Source: an uncultured Lachnobacterium sp.
Lineage (GTDB): Bacteria > Bacillota > Clostridia > Lachnospirales > Lachnospiraceae
Direction: 5' to 3'
Length of the DNA stretch: 9,607 nt
NCBI GenBank assembly: GCA_937889225.1
Contig: CALAST010000042.1
Span: forward strand, 1-9,607
Part shown: positions 1 to 7,308 of the stretch, one piece after another
Layout: each line of letters starts with the position of its first letter
Numbering within the stretch: the stretch's first letter is position 1
Program-made: the position numbers and the translations under genes
Notes under the pieces: generated by a model
The model's database searches: none
What the model saw: only the letters and a program-made list of their open reading frames with translations
Told to the model about the DNA's origin: nothing

Positions 1-71
1 GGTGACAGGATTCGAACCTGCGACCTCCTGGTCCCAAACCAGGCGCTCTAGCCAAGCTGAGCCACACCCCG
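1..71 (-). tRNA. tRNA-Pro (anticodon UGG), 3' end cut by window edge
   Basis: Read on the minus strand, the gene starts with CGGGGTG at 71. It has an anticodon stem CCTGG/CCAGG enclosing the loop TTTGGGA, so the anticodon is TGG (proline, CCN codons). The T-arm carries GGTTCGAATCC. The acceptor 3' strand should read CACCCCG, but only CACC lies inside the window, so about three pairing bases and the discriminator base are missing. Whether CCA is encoded cannot be seen. It has its own promoter at 120-148 and is the last visible minus-strand gene; more tRNAs may follow outside the window. Confidence 0.95.
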
Positions 72-119
72 AAAGGTTATTTCGTTTTGTTTTTTCTGTC
101 GTTCCCTGACGACTTGTTT

Positions 120-148
120 AGTATATTACAAAGTCCGAAATATGTCAA
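120..148 (-). promoter_or_regulatory. Sigma-A promoter of the tRNA-Pro gene
   Basis: On the minus strand a perfect -35 TTGACA (148-143) and a -10 TATACT (125-120) are separated by exactly 17 bases. The predicted start is near 113, giving a leader of about 41 bases. The leader opens with a small hairpin, GTCGT/ACGAC with a six-base loop (113-98). The promoter lies just after the end of rdgB, so the tRNA need not depend on read-through from that operon. Confidence 0.8.
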
Positions 149-210
149 CACTTTTTTTAAAATTTTTTCAATTTTTTAAAATCGTTGATTTTCCTTGATT
201 TTATAAGGTT

Positions 211-807
211 TTAGAGATTATTCTGCTTCAGCAACTCTTTCATTGCTCTCAAAGCCTTTCCACGATGGCTGATTGCATTTTTTTGCTCTCTCGTCAAAGC
301 TGCAGAAGAACATCCGAATTCATCTAAAAACAAAATCGGGTCATAACCAAAGCCATTTTCCCCTTCTGCATGATAGCCAATATATCCCTCCATTGCCTCA
401 TTTGTAATTAACACACGCTTATCAGGAAGGACTGCTGCAATAGCACACACAAAACGGGCTGTACGTTCTTCTTTTGGCACGCCTTCCAACTTGTCCAAAA
501 GTGCTTGATTTTTTATTTCATAAGAAGTATCTTCTCCCATAAAACGGGCTGAAAATACTCCCGGTGCTTTATCGAGATAGTCAATTTCCAAACCGGAATC
601 GTCTGCCAATACAATCGCATCGGTATGCTCTGCAATGGCTTTAGCTTTGATGACTGCATTTTCTTCAAATGTTGTTCCATTTTCCTCTATATCTGCTGTA
701 ATCCCCGCTTCTTTCATGGACAGAATCTCAACATCCACATCTGCCATAATTTCACGGATTTCACGCATTTTATCTTTATTTCCCGTTGCAAAAATTATTC
801 TTTTCAT
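211..807 (-). CDS. rdgB: XTP/dITP diphosphatase (RdgB/HAM1 family)
   Basis: This 198-residue cytosolic protein should hydrolyse XTP, dITP and ITP to the monophosphates plus pyrophosphate, which keeps deaminated purines out of DNA and RNA. The length is normal for the family. Visible family motifs are the N-terminal FATGN (6-10) that opens the substrate pocket, FEENA (47-51), the metal-binding LADDSGLEID (67-76), GFGYDP (152-157) and the base-recognition SHRGKA (180-185). Nothing catalytic appears to be missing. The ATG at 807 follows AGGAAAGGA at a usable distance. The gene starts only 26 bases after the stop of the protease gene, so the two are probably cotranscribed. No convincing intrinsic terminator follows: 150-210 holds only an A/T hairpin (AAAATC/GATTTT) without a U-run on this strand. 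Confidence 0.96.
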   Translation of the reverse strand: MKRIIFATGNKDKMREIREIMADVDVEILSMKEAGITADIEENGTTFEENAVIKAKAIAEHTDAIVLADDSGLEIDYLDKAPGVFSARFMGEDTSYEIKNQALLDKLEGVPKEERTARFVCAIAAVLPDKRVLITNEAMEGYIGYHAEGENGFGYDPILFLDEFGCSSAALTREQKNAISHRGKALRAMKELLKQNNL

Positions 808-833
808 CCTAAATATCCTTTCCTGCTGCTATT

Positions 834-2543
834 TTATCGATTATTGGTAAATGCCTTAATACAGAGATTGCATTTCTGTTTCTCTTTTACATTAATAAAA
901 CTTGTTCCGGTATAGCTGATATAACCTTCTCCATCTTCCAAATCTACATTATCATGAAAACCATCCCCGGAATCATACTCAATTGCCATCGGATGTGTTG
1001 CACCCGGTGTATGAACATATATGACTACTGCATATTTTTCATCTGCTTTTACTGAGATTTCCTGTTCAAAATCAATCGTATAATAGCCTGCATCTTTTAC
1101 TGTTCCTTCCGCAACAAGCGTTCTATCCAAAAGCGAAAGCTCATTTTTAAAATTATTTACGATATAGATTTCATACTCGGTATCCGGTGCTGTAGCATAA
1201 AAACCTGCTGCTGTTACCGTTTCATTTCCATTTGCTGTAAATACATTGGCAGCATAGATTTCTTCTTTGTCATAACCAATCTTACCTGTCCAACCGCATA
1301 AGTCGCTTTGATAGATATTATCATAGTTATCCGTTTCTTCAATTCTTGTATAAACAACATTATGCGTTCCAATATTGGTGTCGTAATAAGATACATAAAA
1401 AATGCCATCTTCACCAAACGAACTTCCCCAACTATTTTGGCAAATAAATGCACCATCTTCTTCTAATGGAACGGAAAAATTCTCTTTTGGGTAATTATCA
1501 TCCCATCCAATAATGGTTACTGCGTGATTTGATTTTTCTGTTCCGATATAGCAATAGCTCTTTTTGCTTCTATTATAGTATGCAGATTTACTTGTTGCAG
1601 AGGTCATTGCACTATACAATGTTGTCTGCACACCTCCATACTTAAATACCGCCTCTTTAATTGCAGCGTAATCTTTTGCACCTAAAATACGCATTTCCTG
1701 TACATGTTTTACTGCTTCTAACGTATTATTCGACTCTCCATCCCCATAAGGGTCATCCTTTTCATAAACCGGTCCTTGCCATGCCGCCAGATATGCCATG
1801 CCCATCGTATAATCACCGCCATCATACTGTGATAAAGAAAATGAATTGCTCATACTCATATGGTCCACCGAAAAAAGATAACTTTGCTCCGGAAGTAAGG
1901 CAGATTCCATTGCACTTGTTGCTGCAAATGCCCAACAGGTACCGTATTTTCCCTGATTTCGAATCTCTGATACACGATTTCTTGTTCTTAAGTCATAGCT
2001 GGCAGGAAGTGAGGTTTTATCTTCTGCATTATCCGCTGTTGTCAATGTATTGGTCTGAATGTCAAAATTATAGCCATAATCCAACATATCAGACAAGTCA
2101 TTGATACTAACATAATATGCCCCATCCTCTTCTATCAACGGAGAATCTATTGTGACGGTCTCTCCTGAACTGTCTGCTTTCGTTTCATTTAACTGAAAAG
2201 TGGCTGCAAAATTATGCTTTTCCACCAAAAGCTTTTCATCATCATAAATACCCACACTACAATTCAAAGCCTCTGTGAGTACAGATACCGGCACCATAAT
2301 ACTTCGATTTTCATCCATATAGAAATTCAGTTCTTCATTTGTATATTCTTTATTATCAATGACAACCCGAAGGAGTTTGCTGTTTACATCCTCCGCCACA
2401 AGCGGATTCCACGCATTTTCACGCAATGTACCACCACGAAAATTCCCCACTTCTGAATTATCTAATTCAAATACTTGAAATTTTAACCAAAAACTAATTG
2501 CAATTAAAATCGTCAGTACGATATATCTTTTGGAATATTTCAT
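834..2543 (-). CDS. Secreted papain-family (C1A) cysteine protease with stalk and lectin-like C-terminal domain
   Basis: A 569-residue extracellular or membrane-tethered protease. Residues 1-22 form a basic start plus a hydrophobic stretch (signal peptide or uncleaved anchor; no clear AxA site). Residues about 55-170 resemble the copper-amine-oxidase N-terminal-like domain common in clostridial surface proteins. The papain domain begins near 180. It carries the oxyanion Gln197 and nucleophile Cys203 in NQGKYGTCWAFA, the catalytic His340 in NHAVTIIGWDD, and Asn370 in FICQNSWGSSFG, so the full catalytic set is present. Residues about 405-565 match the beta-rich lectin-like domain that usually follows such clostridial papain domains. 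I see no LPXTG motif and no S-layer repeats, so retention would have to be by the N-terminal helix. No classical I29 propeptide is visible; the N-terminal domain may take that role (inference). Its substrate is unknown. The ribosome binding site before the ATG at 2543 is weak (AAAGGAAAG, rather distant). It lies between two housekeeping genes. Confidence 0.9.
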   Translation of the reverse strand: MKYSKRYIVLTILIAISFWLKFQVFELDNSEVGNFRGGTLRENAWNPLVAEDVNSKLLRVVIDNKEYTNEELNFYMDENRSIMVPVSVLTEALNCSVGIYDDEKLLVEKHNFAATFQLNETKADSSGETVTIDSPLIEEDGAYYVSINDLSDMLDYGYNFDIQTNTLTTADNAEDKTSLPASYDLRTRNRVSEIRNQGKYGTCWAFAATSAMESALLPEQSYLFSVDHMSMSNSFSLSQYDGGDYTMGMAYLAAWQGPVYEKDDPYGDGESNNTLEAVKHVQEMRILGAKDYAAIKEAVFKYGGVQTTLYSAMTSATSKSAYYNRSKKSYCYIGTEKSNHAVTIIGWDDNYPKENFSVPLEEDGAFICQNSWGSSFGEDGIFYVSYYDTNIGTHNVVYTRIEETDNYDNIYQSDLCGWTGKIGYDKEEIYAANVFTANGNETVTAAGFYATAPDTEYEIYIVNNFKNELSLLDRTLVAEGTVKDAGYYTIDFEQEISVKADEKYAVVIYVHTPGATHPMAIEYDSGDGFHDNVDLEDGEGYISYTGTSFINVKEKQKCNLCIKAFTNNR

Positions 2544-2616
2544 TTATTTATCCAACTTTCCTTTATAATAATACGTTTTTTGTAACTAGGACTTTTTTCA
2601 TTCGGTCAAATCCATG

Positions 2617-3777
2617 TTATGCCTGTCTTTTTGGTGGTTTTGGCCCCATAAACTGATAAAAATAGGTCTTAATCATACCATTGTAGATTTTACGGTTCTT
2701 GTCCGCTTTTCTTCCCACATAACGTTCTGCATCTTCATAACTGGTAATCATATACATTGACCATGCCTCCAATCTGCCATATGATTCACCTATCTGCTTA
2801 TAAAGCTCCGGCAGATTTGCCTTTTCTTCAATTCGCTCTCCATATGGTGGATTCGTAAGAATGAAACCATACTTTTTCGGATGGCGTAAATCTGCTACTG
2901 CTCTTTGCTGGAAATGAATCAAATGGTCTACGCCTGCTCTTTTCGCATTCTCTCTGGCCGCTTTTACTACTTCACCATCAATATCATATCCTTGAATATC
3001 CACCTGAATATCCGTATCTACCATTTCACGAGCTTCTTCTACGGTATCATACCACAGCTGTCTTGGAATAACATTCGTCCAACTTTCTGCCGTAAATGTA
3101 CGATTCATTCCCGGTGCGATATTTGCCGCAATCATTGCCGCTTCAATTGGAAATGTCCCACTTCCGCAAAACGGGTCTACCAAAATGCGGTCTTTTCTCC
3201 ATGGTGTCAGCATAATAAGTGCAGCTGCCAAAGTTTCCGTAATCGGTGCTTTGCTTGTCTGCAAACGATACCCTCTTTTATGCAAAGAATCTCCTGAAGT
3301 ATCTAGTGCCACCATAACCTCATCTTTCAGCAAAAAAATACGGATTGGGTAAGATGCCCCATCTTCATTGAACCAATCCGTATGATATACCTTTTTCAGA
3401 CGCTCTACTATCGCCTTTTTCCCGATTGACTGGATATCCGAAGGGCTAAACAATTTACTTTTAATGGAAGAAGCTTTCTTCACCCAGAACTTTCCATCTT
3501 TTGGAATATATTCTTCCCACGGAAGGGCTTTGATGCCCTCAAAAAGTTCATCAAATGTGGTTGCCTTAAATCTTCCTACTAAAAGCAAGACACGCTCTGC
3601 ACTACGCAAAAAAATATTTGCACGACAAATCGCTTCTGCATCTCCTTCAAACGTAATTCTTCCATCTTCTACTCTGGTAATTTCATATCCCAAATCATAT
3701 ATTTCACGTTTTGTGATTGCTTCCATCCCGAAATGGCATGGAACTACAAGTTCGTATGTCTTCATCAATTTTTTCAA
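2617..3777 (-). CDS. ypsC: THUMP-domain class I SAM-dependent 23S rRNA guanine-N2 methyltransferase (YpsC/RlmL type)
   Basis: This 386-residue protein aligns from memory along its whole length with Bacillus YpsC and with the N-terminal half of E. coli RlmL, which makes m2G2445 in 23S rRNA. A THUMP RNA-binding domain covers about residues 50-160, with family strings such as FKATTFDELFE (70-80). The Rossmann methyltransferase domain follows. It has SAM motif I DPFCGSGTF (201-209), the acidic motif II near GYDID (263-267) and catalytic NPPYGER (309-315). YpsC is about 385 residues, so the gene is complete. The start chosen is TTG at 3777, the first start codon after the AGGAGG at 3803-3798. An in-frame ATG lies four codons later (3765) but is even further from that site. 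The 20-base gap to the TTG contains a small hairpin. The protease gene follows after 73 bases, with no obvious terminator between. Confidence 0.93.
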   Translation of the reverse strand: MKKLMKTYELVVPCHFGMEAITKREIYDLGYEITRVEDGRITFEGDAEAICRANIFLRSAERVLLLVGRFKATTFDELFEGIKALPWEEYIPKDGKFWVKKASSIKSKLFSPSDIQSIGKKAIVERLKKVYHTDWFNEDGASYPIRIFLLKDEVMVALDTSGDSLHKRGYRLQTSKAPITETLAAALIMLTPWRKDRILVDPFCGSGTFPIEAAMIAANIAPGMNRTFTAESWTNVIPRQLWYDTVEEAREMVDTDIQVDIQGYDIDGEVVKAARENAKRAGVDHLIHFQQRAVADLRHPKKYGFILTNPPYGERIEEKANLPELYKQIGESYGRLEAWSMYMITSYEDAERYVGRKADKNRKIYNGMIKTYFYQFMGPKPPKRQA

Positions 3778-3778
3778 A

Positions 3779-3803
3779 CTGCAAAAAAAGCAGATTTCCT
3801 CCT
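3779..3803 (-). promoter_or_regulatory. Distant ribosome binding site with intervening hairpin before the ypsC TTG start
   Basis: On the minus strand a perfect AGGAGG (3803-3798) stands 20 bases from the TTG start, far more than the usual 5-9. Fifteen of those bases form CTGC-TTTTTTT-GCAG (3793-3779), a four-pair stem with a seven-base loop. If it folds, the effective spacing falls to five bases. No in-frame start codon lies between AGGAGG and the TTG, and the frame is closed by TAG at 3804-3802. Direct observation: the spacing and the repeat. Inference: that the hairpin bridges the gap. Confidence 0.5.
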
Positions 3804-3863
3804 ATCTCAAATATTCTGTTTTTCAATAAATCGCAAAGAGATTATTCCGCTAGAACTAACTGT

Positions 3864-3908
3864 AAGCAGATTGCAGATTCTTACTTGTCTGCAATACACT
3901 TTCTGCTT
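3864..3908 (-). repeat. Nested inverted repeat between the rhodanese and ypsC genes
   Basis: Two inverted repeats are nested. The outer pair is AAGCAGA (3864-3870) with TCTGCTT (3902-3908). The inner pair is TTGCAGA (3871-3877) with TCTGCAA (3888-3894). The two 3' arms are separated by a seven-base bulge (3895-3901), and the inner loop is ten bases. On the plus strand a run of five T follows; on the minus strand, the direction of transcription here, no U-run follows. It is therefore not a normal terminator for the rhodanese gene and may be a processing or stability structure in the mRNA. Confidence 0.55.
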
Positions 3909-3917
3909 TTTATATTG

Positions 3918-4241
3918 TTACACATTCCGTCCATTTTTGGAATAGCTTTCTTGAAATTTTTTTATCGCTTCATATCCTCCAACTACTGTTCCTGTCTGAA
4001 ATCCTTTCATTCCAAGCTTTCTGGCAAGCTGCATGCTTCCGCCTCCATGCTGGCAGTAAAAAATTACCAGACGTTTTTTGTTCAGCACTTTTGAAAAATC
4101 CATATTTACATCTTCAAAATTTATTGCCCCCGGCCAATGTCCCTTGCCATACCATTCTCTTGGTCGGATATCTATAATTAATGCTTTTTTTTCTTTTTGT
4201 ATCTGAGCTAAGTCTTTTGCATAGATTACCTGAAAATTCAT
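3918..4241 (-). CDS. Single-domain rhodanese-like protein
   Basis: A 107-residue cytosolic protein consisting of one rhodanese domain, the usual length for stand-alone sulfurtransferases that carry sulfur as a persulfide. Seen are LIIDIRPREWY (21-31), the typical GHWPGAIN (34-41), and the active-site loop CQHGGGS with the candidate catalytic Cys63, followed by a helix and VVGGYEAIKKF (86-96), matching the common GG(Y/F) region near the end. The loop lacks the arginine found in many rhodaneses (CRxGxR type), so substrate choice cannot be guessed. The ATG at 4241 follows AGAGG at six bases. It is the first gene after the bidirectional terminator, so it should open the transcript running toward ypsC. 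No convincing -35/-10 pair was found in 4242-4343. Partner proteins are unknown. Confidence 0.87.
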   Translation of the reverse strand: MNFQVIYAKDLAQIQKEKKALIIDIRPREWYGKGHWPGAINFEDVNMDFSKVLNKKRLVIFYCQHGGGSMQLARKLGMKGFQTGTVVGGYEAIKKFQESYSKNGRNV

Positions 4242-4343
4242 GTTTTTCCTCTCTTTCCATGAAATTGTCTATATTTACGCCAAACTCCGTAATTTAACGT
4301 GAGTTCGACAATGAAAAATCTAAAATCTATAAAAAGAATAATG

Positions 4344-4390
4344 AAAAAACGGCATATACCACTATTTGCTTTGGTATATACCGTCTTTTT
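4344..4390. terminator. Bidirectional intrinsic terminator between the ABC operon and the rhodanese gene
   Basis: A 13-base arm (4349-4361, ACGGCATATACCA) pairs with 4372-4384 (TGGTATATACCGT) with a single C-A mismatch around a ten-base loop. On the minus strand the stem is followed by TTTTTT (4349-4344), and on the plus strand by CTTTTT (4385-4390). It lies 50 bases after the stop of the second permease, so its main job is to end the minus-strand ABC operon. No plus-strand gene reaches it. Confidence 0.85.
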
Positions 4391-4439
4391 AACTACTATA
4401 TTCAAAAAAAATTATATTGTTCTAAATATGTATATAAAT

Positions 4440-5123
4440 CTACTTCGCTCTTTCCAACGCTGCCTTAAACATCATCTTACTATATTCCCTTTTATACAAA
4501 AGATTGGAAATAACATACATCAGGATTCCACCTAATAAAATTGCTCCATAACAAATGCCGACTGCTGCCGGAAATGGTATTTGCGGCAATATGTTTTTTG
4601 TTTCTCCACCTTGAAAAATTGCACTATACTGCCTACGCATAATGCTATAAAAGAATCCGGTAAATGCAACAATAAACAAACCTGTTGCACTCCAATAAAA
4701 TTTTGTCGCTGTTATCATATACAAATTAAATATTAATATACATCCACTTACCATTAAAACAGACTCTATCACATGCTCCTGCATATGCCCCATATGGTAA
4801 TACTGAACCGCCTTAATCACTAGCATTATCGTAATTGACACAAACTCAATAAATACACAAACGCTCGTGATAATCCTTGTCTGCAAACGCTTTTTATAAG
4901 GAGAAGACTGCACCATCTGGGAAGCATTCAAACTGCTAATCATTTGCGAAGCAAATACCATTCCAAACAAATAATACACTGATAAAACCGGACTTATTAT
5001 GGAAAAAGACATCATATCAAAAATAAGTCCCATTACCATAAAAATAGCCGCTACTATCACACTCATTTTAAATTGCAACGAATATTTCAATAACTTAAAC
5101 CCTAATTTTAAATCTCCTATCAT
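4440..5123 (-). CDS. Six-helix membrane protein, second permease subunit of a GntR-controlled ABC transporter
   Basis: A 227-residue integral membrane protein with about six hydrophobic segments near residues 18-38, 41-60, 84-105, 118-140, 143-162 and 183-207, and short basic connecting loops such as PYKKRLQTR (75-83). No motif identifies a substrate. The role is taken from the operon: repressor, ATPase, then two membrane proteins, the layout of YtrABC-like ABC systems of Firmicutes that respond to cell-envelope stress or export small molecules. The ATG at 5123 follows AGGGGG at five bases, a site lying inside the end of the preceding gene. The reading frames overlap by 29 bases, so translation is probably coupled and the two proteins made in equal amounts. 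A strong terminator follows at 4390-4344. Membrane location is well supported; the transport role is inferred. Confidence 0.8.
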   Translation of the reverse strand: MIGDLKLGFKLLKYSLQFKMSVIVAAIFMVMGLIFDMMSFSIISPVLSVYYLFGMVFASQMISSLNASQMVQSSPYKKRLQTRIITSVCVFIEFVSITIMLVIKAVQYYHMGHMQEHVIESVLMVSGCILIFNLYMITATKFYWSATGLFIVAFTGFFYSIMRRQYSAIFQGGETKNILPQIPFPAAVGICYGAILLGGILMYVISNLLYKREYSKMMFKAALERAK

Positions 5124-5760
5124 AGTATCCCCCTTTCACCTTACGAAGTGTATACCAGACTGAAAAAATGCTAAATACAACCACATATACCACAGCCGCC
5201 ACACCACAAACCAAAGGAAATTGCAAAGTAAGCAACATCAAAAGCAATGCTACAATCCCACATAAATATCCTGTTAAAAAAACAAAATTAATCATAACCA
5301 TATGCCTTGCAATCCATACTGCTGTCTGCGCAACCGCCATTATAATACACATACAAGCAGATTTTTCGCCCCACTTTGCCAAACCTTCTGTTGTTTGTAT
5401 ATCAAAATTTCCCATCAGAAAAAATACAAGACCTATCGTCAAAATCCTTCGAACCGCATCAATCGTCAATACCGACTTCATGCATTCAATATATCCGTTT
5501 GAAGTCTTTAAATATTCCATACATTTTCGTTTTTTCGAATTGATTCCTGCTAAAAACCAATATTCCCCTATTGTTTCTGCGATAACCAGAAGTACGCCAT
5601 ACATAACCATAAATACGGTCTGTACCAGACCACCCGGTTCTAACAATATCCTATCCAATAAAAAATCAATTCCTATCATAATTCCCGGAACGATAAGCAA
5701 AATTATCATTCGATAACTCCATCCTGCAAACACAAAATAACTTCTCAATGCCTTCACCAT
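5095..5760 (-). CDS. Six-helix membrane protein, first permease subunit of a GntR-controlled ABC transporter
   Basis: A membrane protein of 221 residues from the ATG at 5760. A GTG nine bases earlier (5769) would give 224. I prefer the ATG because GGGGTGG ends five bases before it, whereas the GTG lies inside that purine block. Counting from the GTG, hydrophobic segments lie near 19-38, 47-73, 104-121, 136-157, 160-183 and 187-208, with a basic cytosolic loop (NSKKRKCMEYLK, 77-88) and a basic tail. It has no nucleotide-binding motifs. It and the next protein are of similar size and topology and probably form a heterodimeric channel for the ATPase encoded upstream. The gap of more than 120 bases to the ATPase gene is unusually wide for this operon and holds a possible small reading frame. 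Confidence 0.8.
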   Translation of the reverse strand: MVKALRSYFVFAGWSYRMIILLIVPGIMIGIDFLLDRILLEPGGLVQTVFMVMYGVLLVIAETIGEYWFLAGINSKKRKCMEYLKTSNGYIECMKSVLTIDAVRRILTIGLVFFLMGNFDIQTTEGLAKWGEKSACMCIIMAVAQTAVWIARHMVMINFVFLTGYLCGIVALLLMLLTLQFPLVCGVAAVVYVVVFSIFSVWYTLRKVKGGYYDRRFKIRV

Positions 5761-5775
5761 TTGTACCACCCCATC

Positions 5776-5850
5776 TTAATCATAAAGCAAACACTCAGAA
5801 TCCACTTTCGCCACTTTCTCTTCCAACGGAAAAGATAATCCGTATCTCAT
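5776..5850 (-). CDS. Possible 24-residue peptide between the ATPase and permease genes (tentative)
   Basis: An ATG at 5850 opens a 24-codon frame encoding MRYGLSFPLEEK, then VAKVDSECLLYD and TAA at 5778-5776, just before the ribosome binding site of the first permease. The composition looks protein-like, and the frame stays open for 12 more codons upstream of the ATG. The only upstream purine block (GTAGG) is 13 bases away, so translation initiation is doubtful. It could be a small transporter subunit, a translational coupling peptide, a gene remnant or chance. I do not recognise it. Confidence 0.2.
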   Translation of the reverse strand: MRYGLSFPLEEKVAKVDSECLLYD

Positions 5851-5897
5851 ACGAAACAAAAACCTACAAACTAACTTAACAATCCATTCTATCTACT

Positions 5898-6827
5898 TTA
5901 TATTTTCTGCAAAAAATGTACCGGTTTATCCGAGATTTGCGAATACTGTTTCATTACTGCTACGCTAATCTGGTATAAATTGGGTATTTCCTGACTTACA
6001 TTCATCTCTGCCAGTTTTTCTATATTTTCTGCCAGACAAATGCCTTCAAATCCATATGCATTGGTACTAATAGAAAAAAGTACCTCTTTTGCCTTCTCAA
6101 TATCTTCTGCTTCGCCTTTTACCAGAATATATTTTTGTTTTAAATCTTCCACAAATCCTTCTTCTACAATTCTGCCCTTTTCCATAAAAATGGCATAGTC
6201 TGTCACATTTTCCATGTCCGAAATATTATGAGTAGAGAAAAAGACACTTTTTTCTCCTTGTCCTACCTCGATATATGCATGTATCATCTCACAAAGTTTG
6301 TCTCGCATCAGAGGGTCTAATGGCGATGCAGGCTCGTCCAAAATGAGACATTCCGTATCTCTCGCAAACACATTTGCGAGCATCAGCTTCATTCTTGAGC
6401 CATCGGATAATTCCGTTACTTTTTTTCTGCCATCAAATGCTTTTTCTCCAAAAACAGCCCAATCTTTGCATAAACTGCGGAATTTATCCTTATGAAAGCC
6501 TTCAAATAAAAGCGTATTTACTTCTTCCACCTGACCTACTTTCCATTGCGGCAAATAAAAATTCCCTGTTCCCGTATAGCCGATTCGTTCTTTATTTTTT
6601 CCATTCTCTCGTTCTTTTTCATCAAATTCATTAAAGTAGCGAAGTGTACCTTTGTGGTCTAAGCGAATCCCTGCTAAAATATTTAACAGCGTAGACTTTC
6701 CTGCACCATTTTCGCCAATAAGTGCTGTCGCATAGCCTTTTGGAATATGTAACTGCGGAATATCCAATTCAAATCCTTTAAACTTCTTTTTTAAGTCCTT
6801 TCCTTCTATTACGTAACTAACTTCCAT
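5898..6827 (-). CDS. ABC transporter ATP-binding protein of the YtrB/BcrA-like class
   Basis: A 309-residue cytosolic ATPase that should drive the two membrane proteins encoded downstream. Walker A is GENGAGKST (38-46), the signature is LSDGS (140-144), Walker B ends in CLILDEP (160-166) with catalytic Glu165, the D-loop follows at SPLD, and the switch histidine is His200 in FFSTHN. The signature has Asp in place of the first Gly of LSGGQ but keeps the important second Gly, a drift often seen in ABC-2 and drug-export ATPases. A C-terminal extension of about 80 residues after 230, also usual in this class, may contact the permeases. The ATG at 6827 follows a perfect AGGAGG at seven bases. It starts 89 bases after the GntR repressor stop. 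Export is more likely than import because no substrate-binding protein is encoded nearby; the substrate is unknown. Confidence 0.92.
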   Translation of the reverse strand: MEVSYVIEGKDLKKKFKGFELDIPQLHIPKGYATALIGENGAGKSTLLNILAGIRLDHKGTLRYFNEFDEKERENGKNKERIGYTGTGNFYLPQWKVGQVEEVNTLLFEGFHKDKFRSLCKDWAVFGEKAFDGRKKVTELSDGSRMKLMLANVFARDTECLILDEPASPLDPLMRDKLCEMIHAYIEVGQGEKSVFFSTHNISDMENVTDYAIFMEKGRIVEEGFVEDLKQKYILVKGEAEDIEKAKEVLFSISTNAYGFEGICLAENIEKLAEMNVSQEIPNLYQISVAVMKQYSQISDKPVHFLQKI

Positions 6828-6916
6828 ATGCCGTCCTCCTTTTCATTTTTTCAAATAAAACTTGCCTTCAACAGATATTAAAAATTCTCTACCAATTACC
6901 TACTACTTTCACTTTA

Positions 6917-7291
6917 TCAACTGTCTTTCATCGAAAGCAATACCTGCAACGTGTTTTGCAATTCCTTATCTGTCATGCCTACGATTTCTGCCGCATCAAT
7001 CGCCATCAATAAGGCTTCCTCCACTTTTCGCAAATGCTGTTCCCGCAGCATTTCGCTGTCCTGTGCATTTACATAGAATCCTTTTCCCTGTACTGCTGTG
7101 ACAAGCCCTTCTGCTTCTAAAAGCTCATATGCCTTCATTGTTGTAATGACGCTTATTTTCAATTCTTTTGCTAAACTTCGAATGGAAGGAAGATATTCTC
7201 CCTGCTTCATCTTTCCAGATAAAATATCCGTCCGCATTTGCTCTGCAATCTGCTGATAAATGGGTATTCCTGTATTTTGCAATATCTTCAT
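6917..7291 (-). CDS. GntR-family repressor of the YtrA type
   Basis: A 124-residue DNA-binding protein. Residues about 10-76 are the GntR winged helix: PIYQQIAEQMRTDILSGK (10-27), then LPSIRSLAKELKIS (34-47), the recognition helix region TMKAYELLEAEGL (51-63) and the wing QGKGFYV (68-74). The remaining 48 residues form a short helical tail, as in the YtrA subfamily, with no room for a metabolite-binding domain. Such proteins usually repress their own operon with an adjacent ABC transporter, exactly the neighbourhood here; in Bacillus YtrA is relieved by antibiotics acting on lipid II. The inducer here is unknown. The ATG at 7291 has only a weak purine block (AAAGAG, ten bases away). Candidate operator boxes and promoters lie at 7309-7494. 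Confidence 0.92.
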   Translation of the reverse strand: MKILQNTGIPIYQQIAEQMRTDILSGKMKQGEYLPSIRSLAKELKISVITTMKAYELLEAEGLVTAVQGKGFYVNAQDSEMLREQHLRKVEEALLMAIDAAEIVGMTDKELQNTLQVLLSMKDS

Positions 7292-7308
7292 ACTATATTT
7301 ACTCTTTC

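Noticed and set aside
150..210. Intrinsic terminator for rdgB
   Set aside because: Only an A/T-only hairpin (AAAATC/GATTTT) is present and it is followed by A-runs rather than a U-run on the transcribed strand.
2544..2616. Separate promoter for the protease gene (TTGACC at 2609-2604 on the minus strand)
   Set aside because: No adequate -10 lies 16-18 bases downstream; the best six-base match there is GTTACA, so the evidence is too weak.
4299..4535. Plus-strand frame across the terminator between the two operons
   Set aside because: It runs through a strong bidirectional terminator and into the 3' end of a minus-strand membrane gene, and has no ribosome binding site.
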